Notes under the pieces: model-generated
Database searches by the model: none
Seen by the model: the letters and a program-made list of their open reading frames with translations, nothing else
Told to the model about the DNA's origin: nothing
NCBI GenBank assembly: GCA_028571685.1
Contig: CM053164.1
Coordinates: 44,008,501 to 44,072,500, forward strand
Reading direction: 5' to 3'
DNA: 64,000 bases
DNA from: Heterohyrax brucei
Taxonomy: Eukaryota > Chordata > Mammalia > Hyracoidea > Procaviidae
Translations under genes and position numbers: made by a program
In this document: positions 11,341-22,529 of the stretch, in pieces
Layout of the letters: each line of letters begins with the position of its first letter
Position numbering within the stretch: the first letter of the stretch is position 1

Positions 11341-12305
11341 ACTTAGTTTTAATAGGGACTACCTAACTGCCCTCCAGAGTAGCTGAATCCATTCACATTT
11401 CCACTGATACCTGAGAGGCCCTGCTCCCTTTCATCTTTCTAACCCTTGTTGTTATCGGACTTAAAGATTTTTGTCAACATGTGAAATTCTCTTGAGATGA
11501 AGGCATGTTGTGAATGTGACTGAGTTTATTTATACATAGCACCTTATACTTTTAGTTGGTCATAAACATTATGACAGAATAATCCTGCTTTGCTCTAGCT
11601 TCTAAATGTCAGTAAACCAGGGACTTGACCTCCATAAATTCAGCTTGTAGCAATCAGTGCTTACTAGCACCTACTCGAATCCCATTTATGTTGCATATTT
11701 TTCTTCCATCTTGATTTTCCCTTTTGCACAAAGACCACCAAATCTTTGAGGCAAGAATAAATCTTGCCTCCATTTCTGTTTTCCTGGAGGGACCTTGTGG
11801 CACCTAGGTCAGCCTCACGTGGGGCCCTTGGTTTAGGCTCTTCCCTCACCTCCTTGAGCTTCTATAGCTCAGACCCACCACTCAACCCCTAGTAAACCCC
11901 TATTCTTCCAGGATTGCCTCTGGCCATGGCACAGCTCCATCTTCAGACTAACCCTGAGACATAGCTCAACATCCCCATTTCTGAAGTCCTTAAACAACCT
12001 TTCTTAAACTCCTCGGAACACACTCCATGCACAGTGTCTCCCTCAGAGGTTGTCAAAATGTGCTCTGCAGGGTCTGAGGGGCCACTGGAGTTACCTCTGA
12101 GGACAAAAGTCAGAGTAAATGGGCCCCAGGCTGCCACCTGACTTCACAAAGCAGTTTTGTTTACCCTTGTCGTATGTCGCAGGTTTCCCAAAGTAATTCC
12201 CAAAATAATTCACAGAGCAAGAAAAAATGTTTTACTGTTAAAAAGACAAATTAAACTATTGTTCTGCCTTATTTTAGGCTTGGAATTCCCCCTAAAGAGG
12301 CCTTG

Positions 12306-12480
12306 GGAACCCTGGTGATGTAGTGGTTAAGTGCTACATCTGCTAACCAAAAGGTTGGCAGTTCAAATCTGCCAGGTGCTACTTGGAAACTAACTCTATG
12401 GAGCAGTTCTACTCTGCCCTATAAGGTCACTAAGAGTTGGAGTTGACTCAACTAAGGTAGGTTCAGTTTTTTTTTGGTTT
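12306..12480 (+). mobile_element. AfroSINE, first of a four-copy cluster
   Basis: It is full length: 'gaaccctggtgatgtagtgg', 'ctaaccaaaaggttggcagt', 'gagcagttctactctgccct' and the tail 'gttggagttgactcaac', ending in a T-rich stretch. Confidence 0.92.
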
Positions 12481-12483
12481 TAA

Positions 12484-12571
12484 GGAAGCCATAAGGATCC
12501 TTTTGGATACTCTATGGTCTGACCTCTCGAGTTGCCATGAGTTGGCCCCGACTTGATGGTAGTGGGTTAAG
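12484..12571 (+). mobile_element. AfroSINE 3' fragment
   Basis: This is only the 3' half: 'gttgccatgagttggccccg' and 'acttgatggtagtgggtt'. It follows the preceding SINE within a few bases and abuts the next one. Confidence 0.65.
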
Positions 12572-12795
12572 GATCCTTGGTTGCATAGTGGTTAAGCACT
12601 TGGCTGCTGTGTAAAAGGCCAAATGTTCAAACTCATCAGCCACTCTGCAGGAGAAAGATGTAGCAGTATGCTTATGTAAAAATTCTAAAGCAAACCAAAT
12701 TTGTTCTCATTGAGTTGATCAATAACCCTATAGGACAGTTCTGTTCCATCCTATAGGGTCACTATAAGAATCAACTTGATGGTACATAATAACAA
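12572..12795 (+). mobile_element. AfroSINE, diverged, longer form
   Basis: The head is 'ggttgcatagtggttaagca', the middle 'cactctgcaggagaaagatg', and the tail 'tagggtcactataagaatca' then 'acttgatggtacataataac'. The middle 'gcaggagaaagatg' insert also appears in reverse in the SINE at 6405, so these two belong to a longer subtype. Confidence 0.8.
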
Positions 12796-12810
12796 TAACG
12801 GGGGGGGTTG

Positions 12811-12992
12811 GAGTCCCTAAATGGTGCAAACAGTCATGTGCTCAGCTACTAGCTGAAAGCCACTAACTGGGTGGTTCAAACCCATCCAGAAGCACCTCAG
12901 TAGAAAGGCTGGTGATCTATTTCTATATGGTTCTAGGGATGGAAGACCCTACAGAGCATTTCTATTCTGCACACTACTAACAGCAACAACAG
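12811..12992 (+). mobile_element. AfroSINE, 'ggagtccct' subtype
   Basis: It starts 'gagtccctaaatggtgcaaa', continues 'gctgaaagccactaactggg' and 'cagtagaaaggctggtgatc', and ends 'tctattctgcac..ctaacagcaac'. It is the fourth sense-oriented SINE in 690 bp. Confidence 0.75.
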
Positions 12993-13560
12993 ATTGGATT
13001 TCTTTAGAGGGAAATAAATAAGGAGTCTTTTTGGATTTCTTGGTATCCCAGCCATATGATCAGGGCCTATTGGCTGTCCAGTGATGACTGTACCCTAGGA
13101 CCTCCCAAGGACAGGTTGTTCACAAGTAAATGGTAACCTGGGTCACAACAGTGATGTGGGATGCTTTTAGGGTCTAGACTCTTGTTTGCTGCTCTCTACT
13201 TACAGTCTAGTGTTGTTCATAAGCAGTATCAGACCTTGGAAGAAGAGTAAAAAAGGGAAGGAAAAAGGCTTCAAAGCTACTGATACTGCAAGAAAACATA
13301 TTGACTGCAGACACATTAGAAAGAGATGTGAGTGTGGTCAAGAAGGCTGACAAAACACATGTCTCCCTAAATCCCTCTGGAAACCAAGACCTGAACTGAT
13401 AATTAAGTGGACCCTTCTGGACACCCAGTGAGCCCTAGGACGTGGCTCAGGGCTGTTAATTTGAACTTCATACCACTGAACACAAAACCTCATCTCTTTC
13501 TCTGATCCACCTCTCAGTGAGTGCAGGCTTGCAGACCAAAGGTAACTCACCATTTTAATT
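12993..13560. other. Intron sequence with no recognisable feature
   Basis: I see no exon, SINE or RNA gene here. The short open frames in this stretch have no recognisable protein similarity. Confidence 0.4.
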
Positions 13561-13639
13561 TTTTTTTCTCTGTCTTAGCCAGTGGGCAGAGCTGGGACTT
13601 GACTAGCCGCTAATCTCAGACACACTGCTGGTGGGACTG

Positions 13640-14160
13640 GCAAGCAAAACTGACATACTTTGAGAGCCCAGATTTGGATTCTTTGCATCTTGGCACCTTT
13701 GGCCTCTCTTTCTGCCTCTCCCATATAGTAGCTGGTACTGAAGCGGTGGCAAGCTTGTGCGTGACGCCATCTTGTTCCACTGGGAGACAGATACACCCAT
13801 ACAGAGGCCCCAGCTGGACTTAGTTCCTAGGCTGGGAGGCAGTGCCTGCCCGGAGGAGAGCTCTTTTCCTGCAGAAAACCAGTATTTTATAGTGTCGCCT
13901 ATGGCTGGAGCCTAGCAACAGAGGCTGTGGACTCTGTGCATCTTGGCACCTTTGGCCTCTCTTTTGGTCCCAGCCAGGTGGCGAGCTTGTGCAGGACACA
14001 GTCTTGTTCCACTGGGAAGTGTATCTACCCATACAGAAGCCTCAGCTGGACCTAACTGCTGGGCTGGAAGGCAGCATCTGCCCGGAAGAGAGTGCTTGTC
14101 CGGCAGAAAAGCAATAGTCTATGCAGTGTCACCTACAGCTGGGGCCTAACAGCAGAGCCC
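13640..14160 (+). repeat. Two tandem about 230-250 bp monomers in the L1 5' UTR
   Basis: The blocks 'tcttggcacctttggcctct', 'cttgttccactgggaag/gag', 'cagctggac' and 'ctgcccgga.gagag' each occur twice in the same order. The copies start near 13690 and 13943, with offsets of 253, 232 and 231 bp at successive landmarks. This is a head-to-tail duplication with small internal length differences. L1 promoters are built of such monomers in some mammals. Confidence 0.8.
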
Positions 14161-14429
14161 AGCAGAGCAGTAGCCTTTCTGTATTTTGAGCTAGTTTATC
14201 ACATCTGGGGTTCAATACAGAGGTGCTTACTTTGCCAGCTGGGAAGAGGGACCTGTATACCTGAAAACCTGAATGACTTTGGAAGTGGTCAGATACTTTT
14301 TACTTCTCATTTTAAGATGGCCTAGAGAAGCAACTGTGGTCCGTCCTCACAGCATTTCTCCCAGACTCTATTGACTCACATGATGCCCCAAAAGCAACTA
14401 CTCTGGAGAAAACCATAACCAAGAAATCA

Positions 14430-15265
14430 CCCATGGCTTCAGAAGGCCCCCCAAAGAAACCACCTCAGAACCTCCCAGACGAAGAAGCTTTCTGAAACTA
14501 TCAGAAGGTGAATACAAAAGGATTATGTATAAAGCCCTCCTAGACCTTATACAAAATTCAGCAGACCAAAATGAAAAATTAAGCACACTGTTTGATCTGA
14601 TGGAACACTAATACTCTGAAATCCAACAGATCAAGAACAAAATCAAAGACATAGAAACTTCAATTCAAAGCCAAGAAAACAGAATGGAGCAAACAGAAAA
14701 TAGACTTTGTGGCTTGGAAGACAAAGTACTAACTCCAGCATCTATGAGGAGAAATCAGAAAAAAAAAAAAAAGAAAAGAAAAATGAGGAAGCATATGGGA
14801 TTCTATTAAGAGGAACAATCTACGATTAATTGGAGTTCCAGAACAGGGTGAAACACATGAGAACACAGAGTATTGTCGCTGAGCTGCTGACAGAAAACTT
14901 CCCAGAAATTATGAAAGAAGAGAATATAGATATCCCAGATGCATATCAAATGCCACTCAATATAGACCTCAAAAGAAAGACTCCAAGACATGTTATAATC
15001 AAGCTTAACAAAATGAAACATAAGCAGAAACTCTTAAAGGCAGCAAAACTCAAAGCAAAGCTAACATTATGAGGGAAACCCTGTAGGCTTGTGTTGGATT
15101 TCTCAGCACAAACAATGCTGGCATGGAGACAGTGGTATGACACATTCAAAGCTTTGAAGGAGAAGAACTTCCAACCAAGAATTACATATCCTGTAAAACT
15201 GTCTTTCAAATATGAAAAGAAAATTAAGACATTCTTAGATAAACAGAAACTCAGAGACTTTTAAA
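14430..15265 (+). pseudogene. L1 ORF1 remnant
   Basis: The frame is broken. A lysine/glutamate-rich coiled-coil part is visible around 14640-14750 ('aacagaatggagcaaacaga'). It is followed by a run of A and then the RNA-binding part around 14820-15250. L1 ORF1 normally encodes the RNA-binding trimer that packages L1 RNA. Multiple stops and frameshifts prevent function. Confidence 0.7.
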
Positions 15266-15762
15266 AATCAAACCAAAGCTACAAGAAATATTGAAAGAAT
15301 CTCTTGGCTTAGAAGAACAAAATTACTAACTTTATATTTTAGAAGCAAATATAGGACACATCACCTAGAATCCTACTCAGTTAGGGAAGTCTCCAAACTC
15401 ATTCAAAGCTAGAATAGTGAAAGAAATAATCCAGTGATCATATCATGAAAATTATGATGCCATCATATTAAAAAGAAGGATGTACTACAGTCATTATAGT
15501 CCTTCCAAATGGAGAGGACGTTGATAAGAATGGTAGTAACTGAAATTGTGTTTATACATAGTTTATTAAGGGGGATTTTAGGGGCAGCCATAAAGCACAA
15601 TATAGATGAAACATATCAAATCAAGAAACATAATACTGGAGTCTCAACAACCACAAAACCAACCCTGAAAAAGGTGAAAAATCAACTCATGAAGAAGAAT
15701 GTCCCAGAACAATTTAAAAAGAACAACAGAGAAAACATCAACACAAAAATAAACATATCACA

Positions 15763-17085
15763 ATGGCAGCAGTGAACACATACCTATCAATAATTACATT
15801 GAATGTGAATGGACTGAATGCTCCAGTAAAGAGACATCGAGTGACATCTTGGATGATCAAAAGACATGACCCATCCTTATGTTGCCTACAAGACACTCAC
15901 CTTAGACTTAAAGATATGTATAAACTGAAAATGAAAGCATAGAAAAATACATATCAAGCTAACAATACACAAAGAAGAGCAGTTGTGGCAATTCTAGTCT
16001 CAGATAAAATAGATTTTAATGCAAAATCCACCATCATGGACAAGGATGGACAGTATTTATTGCTGAAATTTTCAACACACAAGCAAGACTTAACAATATT
16101 AAATATTTATGCACCTAATATTAGAGCACCTAAATACGTCACAGAAATACTGACTACCCTCAAAAGCGAGATATATCACTCCACAATAATAGTGGGAGAC
16201 TTCTACACTCCACTCTCAACGTTGGACAGATCGTCTAGAAAAAAGCTCAACAAAGACACAGAAAACCTTATTGCCACAATTAACCAACTAGACCTCATTG
16301 ACATATACAGAACTTTCTATCCATTAGCAGACAACTACACCTTCTTCTCCAGTGTGCATGGGACATTCTCCAGAATAGACCATGTGTTAGGGCATAAAGC
16401 AGTTCTCAACAAAATCCATACCACTGAATTAATGCAAAGCATCTTCTCAGAACATAAAGCCATAAAAGTCTAAATCAATAGCAGAAAAAACATAGGTAGA
16501 TAGTGGAACTGATGGAAACTGAACAACATCTTGCTCAAAAACCCATGGGTTATAGAAGAAATCAAGGATGAAATAAAGAAATTTATGGATTCCAATGAGA
16601 ATGAAAACACTTCCTACCAGAACCTATGGGATACAGCCAAAGCAATGCTCAGAGGGCAGTTTATCTCCATAAATGCACACATCTGGAAGGAAGAAAGAAA
16701 CCAAATCGAAGAACTAAACCTACAGCTTGAACAAGTAGAAAGAGAACAACAGAGGAACCCCCCAGGCCCTAAAAGAAAAGAGATCATAAAGATTACAGCA
16801 GAACTGAAGGAATTAGAGAATAGAAAAACAATTGGAAAAATGGAAAAGACCAAAAGCTGGTTTTTTGAAAAGATCAGCAAAATTGACAAACCATTGGCTA
16901 AACTTACTAAAGAAATACAAGAAAGGAAACAAGTAACCCAAATAAGAAATGAGAAGGGAGTTGTTACAACAGATCCAACAGAAATGAAAAATATCATAAC
17001 AGAATACTATGAAAGACTGTACTCTAATAAACTTGAAAACCTACAGGAAATGGACAAATTCCTTCATTCATATCACCTACCAAAA
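15763..17085 (+). pseudogene. L1 ORF2 N-terminal part: endonuclease and linker, RT missing
   Basis: It starts at an ATG followed by AAVNTYLSIITLNVNG. The endonuclease family motifs are visible: LQDTHL (the intact residue is LQETHL, so the catalytic Glu is changed to Asp), IVGDFYTPL (normally GDFN) and RIDHVLG. In-frame stops near 15941 and 16473 break the frame. The Z/linker region follows, with KSWFFEKISKIDKPLAKL. The polymerase domain is gone. The endonuclease substitutions and stops show that it cannot act. Confidence 0.85.
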
Positions 17086-17655
17086 AGACATGGGGGAAAG
17101 AGAACCCAGAAGACAGAGAGACCCAGGTGAGTGGGTGACTACGTTGATTTGTGACCAGAAGAACCGGATGGTTCCCGGACACCACCAGTGATAGCCACAA
17201 TGGAGCTCATAAAGTTGAGCCTTGCTGGCAACACAAGAATAAAAAGGGGTGCACCCTGAGATCTCCATCAGAAGACTGTAACTGATGGTGCACAGGCCTC
17301 GGAGTTCCTCTGAGAGCATGGCCCCTGGCCCCGATGCAGCCCTTGTCCATAAATCATAATGGAGATCAACTCTTGGACAGGAATTGATTGGACTTGGCGA
17401 TAGAGTGACCATATCATGTGTGCACTTTATGGTTCTTTTCATCTATAGGATGTCGTCCTGCTGACCTCTTACTGGAGGCAGGGGAGTAGGTGGAGAGGAG
17501 GTGGTAGGAATTTGTTGGGAGGATAAGACATGCATGGAGCAGAGAGAAAGAGTGTGCTGTCACTGTGCAGGGAGAGCAGTGGGAGCTGCATATAGGTGGG
17601 CATGCAAATTTATATGGGAATGTACATTTTCATTCAATCATGATGAAAACAAAAA

Positions 17656-18110
17656 GGAAATAGGTGTGAGTGTCTAGGAGGCCACACTAGTAGAGTGGCT
17701 TGGGAAACCTGAATGTGTTCCCACCTTCTGCCTGAATAATTCCTTGGAACAAATCCCAAGGAGACAATTTATTAGAAAAAGTTAAGTCTGGTCTTAGGCA
17801 CATGTTTGATCCCAGAGCACTCTTTGGGATCTAGGGGCCAAACCATCTAAGCAGAAAAGTACAAACTTTTTTGGAGAAATAAACATTTTCCTGACATCAG
17901 GTTCAAGGAGTCTATGACATGCAAACTTACAGAAGACAGACATTACATGGGAGCGTAGTGTCTTCCACTGAGGAACAAAGACAGTTGGTGTCCCAAGTGA
18001 CCAGCATTCAGGCCTGAAAGCCTGGGTGGCCCCCCTCACTCAGCTCTGGAAACAAGCACCTCCACTGAGGAGGATCCAAAACAGGGTTCACATTGGGAGT
18101 CTGAGCAGGG
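17656..18110. other. Intron sequence with no recognisable feature
   Basis: There is no repeat or exon signal that I can support. The small antisense open frames in this stretch have no recognisable family. Confidence 0.4.
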
Positions 18111-18112
18111 GC

Positions 18113-18312
18113 CCCCTGCTGCACCACCAGCTGCCACTTAGTCAGCTGTGACTCACAGCACCCTGTATGCATCAAAGCAGAGCTGTGCTCCACTGGGTTC
18201 TCAACAGGGCTTCTGAGGAACAGATCACCAGGCATTTCTTATGAGGCACTTCTGGCAGACTTAAACCTTCAGTTTTTCAGTTAGCAGCCAAACATATTAA
18301 CTGCACTGGGGT
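18113..18312 (-). mobile_element. AfroSINE, 'gggactcc' subtype, antisense
   Basis: It contains 'agctgtgactcacagcaccc', 'gagctgtgctccactgggtt', 'agatcaccaggcatttctta' and 'cagttagcagccaaacatat'. It is diverged but full length. Confidence 0.75.
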
Positions 18313-18881
18313 TAACTTTGCTGCACTGAGAAGGGGAATGCAGGACAGATGGGCAGCAAGGATGTTTCTAGAAAGAATTCTCAAGGGTCTTGAGAAGGAA
18401 AAGTGTGATGCTTAATGCCATGCCCAGGGACAGATTCACTTAGACAGGAGAAAACTAGCAGCAAGCTTCGTCACAGCTCTCAAAGCTGATCTCCCTCCCA
18501 AAAGACGCCTCCTAGTGAAATACAAACGTGGCAAGTGGAGAGAAAAGGGCTGTTGCGTTGTTTTCTTCAGTGCTGTGGACCCAGGTGATTGGCAGCTGTC
18601 TCCAGAGTCACTGCCTGTGTCCCCCCAGGAAACAGAATAGCAACTGGGCCTTCGTTGTCTACTCTATGAGCCATGTCGCCTCAGGGGACAGCCGGTGTGC
18701 AGGTAGCTTAGCAATTAGTCTGGTTGTTAACTTTATTTTTGTTTAGTTATTTTTACATTGAAATGATAAGGCACAGTTAAATGTGGAGGTGCTCTCACTT
18801 GTTTATTTATTTTTATTACCTGCAAGGAAGGAGCAGGTATGTGTATATGTGTGTGTTGGGTGTATGGGGGGGGGGCGAAAA

Positions 18882-19038
18882 AGACCCACTGCCATTGAAC
18901 TAATCCCAAATCATGGTGATGTTATTCAACAGAGTGGAACTGCCACTTCCACACTGGGTTTCCAAGGAGTAGCTGGGGGATTTGAACTGCCAACCTTTTG
19001 GTTAGCAGCCACACTCTTAATCTCTAGGGCAGGAGCCT
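18882..19038 (-). mobile_element. AfroSINE, antisense
   Basis: It contains 'gacccactgccattgaacta', 'ctgggtttccaaggagtagc' and 'gatttgaactgccaaccttt', and ends near 'ttaatctctagggcaggagc'. A run of G lies immediately before it at 18867-18876. Confidence 0.85.
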
Positions 19039-19110
19039 AGTCAGTCTCCTTCTCCAAAGAATCCTTCTCTCCTTCAGGGCAAATATGGCAGAAATGGTGC
19101 CAGGGATTAA

Positions 19111-19590
19111 ACTGTATTCCCAAAAATATATGTCCACTTAGTTAGGCTGTGATTCCCAGTACTGTGTGGTTGTCCTCTGTTTTGTGAATGTAATTTTATG
19201 TTAAAGTGATTAGGGTGACATTGTAACACCCCTACTAAGGTCACATCCCTGATCCAACGTAAAGGGAGTTTCCCTGTGGTGTGGCCTGTGCCAACCTTTG
19301 TCTTACACGAGAACAAAAGAAAGGAAAGCAAGCAACGAGTTGGGGACCTCCGCCAAGAAAGCAGTGCCTTGAGCAAAGTATATCCTTTGGATCTGGGGTT
19401 TCTGTGGGGGATGCTCAATGTTGTGGGGAAGCTAGATGAGAAGGCAAAAAGAAAGAGAAAGCCTTTGCCTTGAGCTGATGCCCTAAATTTGGACTTTCGG
19501 GCTGCTTTACTATGAACAAATAAATTTCTCTTTGTGAAAGCCATCCCCTTGGGTATTCTTCTGTTAGAGCAGCGCTAGGTGCGTAAGGTA
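19111..19590 (+). mobile_element. MaLR/ERVL-like LTR, sense
   Basis: It contains 'aactgtattcccaaaaatat', 'gctgtgattcccagtactgt', 'tttggactttcgggctgctt' and an AATAAA (in 'gaacaaataaatttctcttt'), and ends near 'gttagagcagcgctagg'. It is the same family as 845-1340 (inverted), 36367-36745 (sense) and 61738-62182 (inverted). The AATAAA is in the sense direction of the host gene but is intronic. Confidence 0.65.
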
Positions 19591-20060
19591 GATGGGGTCT
19601 GATAAAACAGCACCAAGTGCAAGTCTGAGGCCTCCAATCCCAGGCCTTAAAACCAGGATTAATTGTGTTCTCCCTTGGGATTTTACTTTCCTCAGTTAAA
19701 AGCAACCAAAGCAGCCTGCATGAATCAATCCAGTCTCCCATCCTTTGACATGAGCAGATTGTACCAGGGAGATTTCCCCTGCCCTGACCTTGAGTGTCCT
19801 CTTTCCCAACATGGAAGGCCTCCCGTAGTGGGTTTTATATTTTCCCAGGTAGCTAATGGGTTGGGAACCCAGAGACTGGATGAAATCTGGGGAGTGCCAG
19901 GAACACTACAGTCGTTGGTGGAAAACCCAGGTCTAGATTTGTCCCGGCCACGACCATCTCAGTCTGGAGTGGGGCTCAGGTCCCCTGAGCCTAGGCATCC
20001 TCAGCCTGTGGGAGTGGTTCTGCCTGCCCCACCCTCACTCAGCACATTTCTCTCTCACAG
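19591..20060. other. PLB1 intron, 3' end before exon 6
   Basis: No repeat is recognised. The last 40 bases are pyrimidine-rich ('cctcactcagcacatttctc') leading to the acceptor of exon 6. Confidence 0.4.
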
Positions 20061-20123
20061 AAAAGCCACGTGATGGATAGCATGGACAAGCTGACCAGAA
20101 TGCTGGACTACCTGCATCAGGAG
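20061..20123 (+). CDS. PLB1: PLB1 internal exon 6 (repeat I)
   Basis: This 63-nt, 21-codon phase-0 exon lies between 'tctctctcacag' and 'gtgagg'. It begins KSHVMDSMDKLTRMLDYLHQ and ends in Glu, corresponding to human GGVDELMGVLDYLQQE. It is homologous to the repeat II exon at 62596 (NIGEALDILHAE), also phase 0 at both ends. It forms a helix preceding the VPKVFVNLVDL strand. Confidence 0.95.
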
Positions 20124-20929
20124 GTGAGGCTCAGGGCCTCTACAGCTGCGACACCAAGCCCCAGGGCCTTCTTGGCCAAGAGAAAGCTGCCCTTCCAAGG
20201 ATGGGCGAGCAGGTTCTGAGTTTGATTCTCAGATGCTCCTCCCCCCAGCCCGCCTCCCCCCCCCCAGGAGCCTGAAAATGAACTCTTTAAAGGGAGATCA
20301 GTCTCTAGAGAAAGGGAGAGCTCTGGAGGATCCCATCTTTTCACCCTTTTAAATGAAAACACAGGCCAAGACACAGGGCTTTCCACTCTTGAAAGGATAT
20401 TTCTGAGATAGATTTTTTAAGAGAAGATGAATAAAGTAGAGTTCCTTACAGAAGACTTGGTGGATCTATTCTTTCTTGAGGCCAGTCTCAGGCTGAATCT
20501 AGGATGATGACAAACCAGAGGAGACCTAAGAGCCTTTAAGGCTTCCCTTTGGAGTGACCATGATAAATACTGAAGGTTCTGGGAAACCAAGGAGGAGCTC
20601 TATGGCTCTCATTTTTCTATCTCCCTTCCTGGATGGCAGCTCTTCTGTTGGAGAAGATCTGCAGATCTTGCCACTGTGGGCTTGCTCCCTGTTGGCTACA
20701 GGGTGGGGAGACACCCTGCCTCCATGAGGGATTGTGAGGGATGCCTTTCTGGAATGGCATGGCTAGAAACTTTGGACAGAGCCCAGCTGAACACCTTCCG
20801 AAGGACAGAACCTTTTTAACAAAGGAGAGGCCTATCATGCTCGGCCACTGTCCAGGGATCCAGAAAGGCCTCTGGACAAAAATGATGAGTTGACTCATGT
20901 TTACCTTCTTCTCTTTTATGTCCTCCTAG

Positions 20930-21009
20930 GTCCCCAAAGTATTTGTGAACCTGGTGGATCTCTCTGAAGCTATGGGCTTCTCTTATTGGCATCAGGGCAC
21001 TCAGCTCAG
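20930..21009 (+). CDS. PLB1: PLB1 internal exon 7 (repeat I)
   Basis: This 80-nt exon lies between 'tgtcctcctag' and 'gtaaac'. It starts VPKVFVNLVDLSEAMGFSYW and ends GTQL-S(split). It matches human VPRAFVNLVDLSEVAEVSRQYHGTWLS. The VP.xFVNLVDL strand is shared by all PLB1 repeats (compare [15 protein letters not shown] at 62978). It leaves with two bases, which are completed by the first base of the next exon. Confidence 0.96.
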
Positions 21010-21944
21010 GTAAACAGTAAATGGAATGCAACCAACATCTGTTGAGTGGCTACCATGTGCAGGCCATGAGTAAGACACTCATGTGCATTAATCCTATGAA
21101 GTAATTTAAACAAGTGGAGGCTGAGAGAGGTTAGTAATGTGTGCCAATCACACAGCAAGTCAGTGGCAGAATCACAGTAGGAGAAGGGGGAGCCCCCAGC
21201 CAAGTGTGTTTGGGATCTGAGTTTAAAAGATGAAATCTTCGATCTGGCTGTTGTAGTGCCAGATGACCTGCTCCTGTCAGAATGATTTGATGATTAAGCA
21301 ATGAGTTTGACAAGTCATTTCTAAACCAAGAATCATTGCTTGCTTCTGGAAATTAGAAAGAAGACAATTTAGCCTAAATGTATTTCATCTTCACAGACCA
21401 TGAGTTCCATTTTGCTCTAAAAATTTCCACAGAATTAAATTATTTGCAACCAACCCCTAGAATTCTTAGTTTTGCATCCAGAAAATACTTCACGTAGTAA
21501 CATCAGAGCTGAGACAATTACAGATGGTACAGATGATAGTAACAGGGAGAAGGAGACAGAGAGGGAAAGACAGGGTTTAAGAAGAAAGGAAGGCAAAAGG
21601 AATACAGAGAGGGGAAAAACAGGATGTGGGTTTCAGGGGTGAGGAACAAATGAGAGGAGAGATATACTGGGAGAAGGAGCCCATCTCCACATCCCAGTCC
21701 TGTAGGAGGGGTAGGTGAAGATCATAATGTACCTTCTAAATTCTTTATTCTCCCTTCTTTATTCTCACCTTCTTTATTCTCCCCAGCATTTGCTTCCTTC
21801 TCACACTCCCTCTAAGACTTTCAAGTTCTCCTTCATCACTCTGTAAGCAATTTCTAGGTTCTACCACCTCTTTCTTCCCCAACGGGCAGAATGATGCTAT
21901 CCCAGTACTGCACCCACCTCTCTCATTTCCTCTTGTTCTACCAG

Positions 21945-22023
21945 CACCACCCCAGCAGAGCCCTGCAGATGCTCAGTGGAAACTTCAAAGCTCTCCAGGG
22001 TTGTGATGCAGTGGTCCTATCAG
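21945..22023 (+). CDS. PLB1: PLB1 internal exon 8 (repeat I)
   Basis: This 79-nt exon lies after 'tcttgttctaccag' and before 'gtgagt'. After the split Ser it reads TTPAEPCRCSVETSKLSRVV and ends MQWSYQ. It matches human PAPEPCNCSEETTRLAKVVMQWSYQ. The Cys-x-Cys pair is a conserved PLB1 feature. A second in-exon AG 11 bases downstream ('accaccccag') would shift the frame, so the first acceptor is the supported one. Confidence 0.95.
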
Positions 22024-22529
22024 GTGAGTCCTCTGGGGGAGACTGGGCTACTGGCTCACAGGGTGTGTGGTCACCATGGAGGAGAAGAGAGTTAAGGTAC
22101 AGCTCATCCAGTGCTAAGCTTGCTAATGTAGGACTGCTATGACTGGAGCTGGGACTGAGAGTCAGGAACCAGTGGGAGCTTCCTGATGACCATTCAACAG
22201 GGCAGAGTGGGAAGTGGGAAGGAGCTTCAGGTAAAATATAGTGAAGAACTTTGCAAATTCATTCTGAAAGTCTCTTGATAATCATTACCACATATACTGC
22301 TGGATTTGTGGCCAGGGAGCTGGTTTTTCCCAGGCTGTGCCCATACCCAAGACCACAGCCCAAAGGGGAATGTTGGGGCTCCTGAAGATATGCTTTCTGG
22401 TTCACCAAAGAGATCCCAGGAGAGTGTGATGGCTCCCAAAAGTCATCACTGCGAACAGCTCCAAGCGTGGTTCCTTCTACTGCCACATTCATACTTTTGA
22501 CTGTTTGACTGTCTGCTGTCCTCCTTCAG

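Larger units (their letters stand above)
13561..17655 (+). mobile_element. L1 LINE with two 5' UTR monomers, ORF1 remnant, ORF2 EN, internal deletion
   Basis: In order: a GC-richer 5' UTR (about 13570-14330) with two tandem monomers; a broken ORF1 (about 14430-15265); an ORF2 start at 15763 (ITLNVNGLNAPVKRHRV); the endonuclease domain to about 16470 (LNIYAPN, IVGDF, RIDHVLG); then the linker/Z region to about 17085 (KSWFFEKISKIDKPLAKL, ITEYYERLYSNKLENLQEM). Reverse transcriptase is absent. After about 17085 the sequence continues as 'gaaccggatggttcccggac', which I recognise as afrotherian L1 3' UTR. The copy is therefore internally deleted. Several in-frame stops make it inactive, and it sits sense in the PLB1 intron. 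Confidence 0.85.

Noticed and set aside
16614-16997. Antisense hydrophobic open frame of 127 codons
   Set aside because: It is the reverse-strand shadow of the L1 ORF2 linker region.
17100-17130. 'cccaggtgagtggg' as a real splice donor of a host exon
   Set aside because: It is within the L1, and no PLB1 coding sequence precedes it. It is kept only as a possible clue to the L1 deletion.
19107-19544. Antisense open frame of 145 codons
   Set aside because: It lies entirely within the LTR-like repeat at 19111-19590, so it is an artefact of that repeat.
21945-21955. Alternative acceptor 11 bases inside exon 8
   Set aside because: It would shift the frame and produce an early stop; the upstream AG restores the conserved CxC segment.
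22135-22529. Possible extra PLB1 exon between exons 8 and 9
   Set aside because: The phases of exons 8 and 9 join directly and human PLB1 has no residues to place between them.
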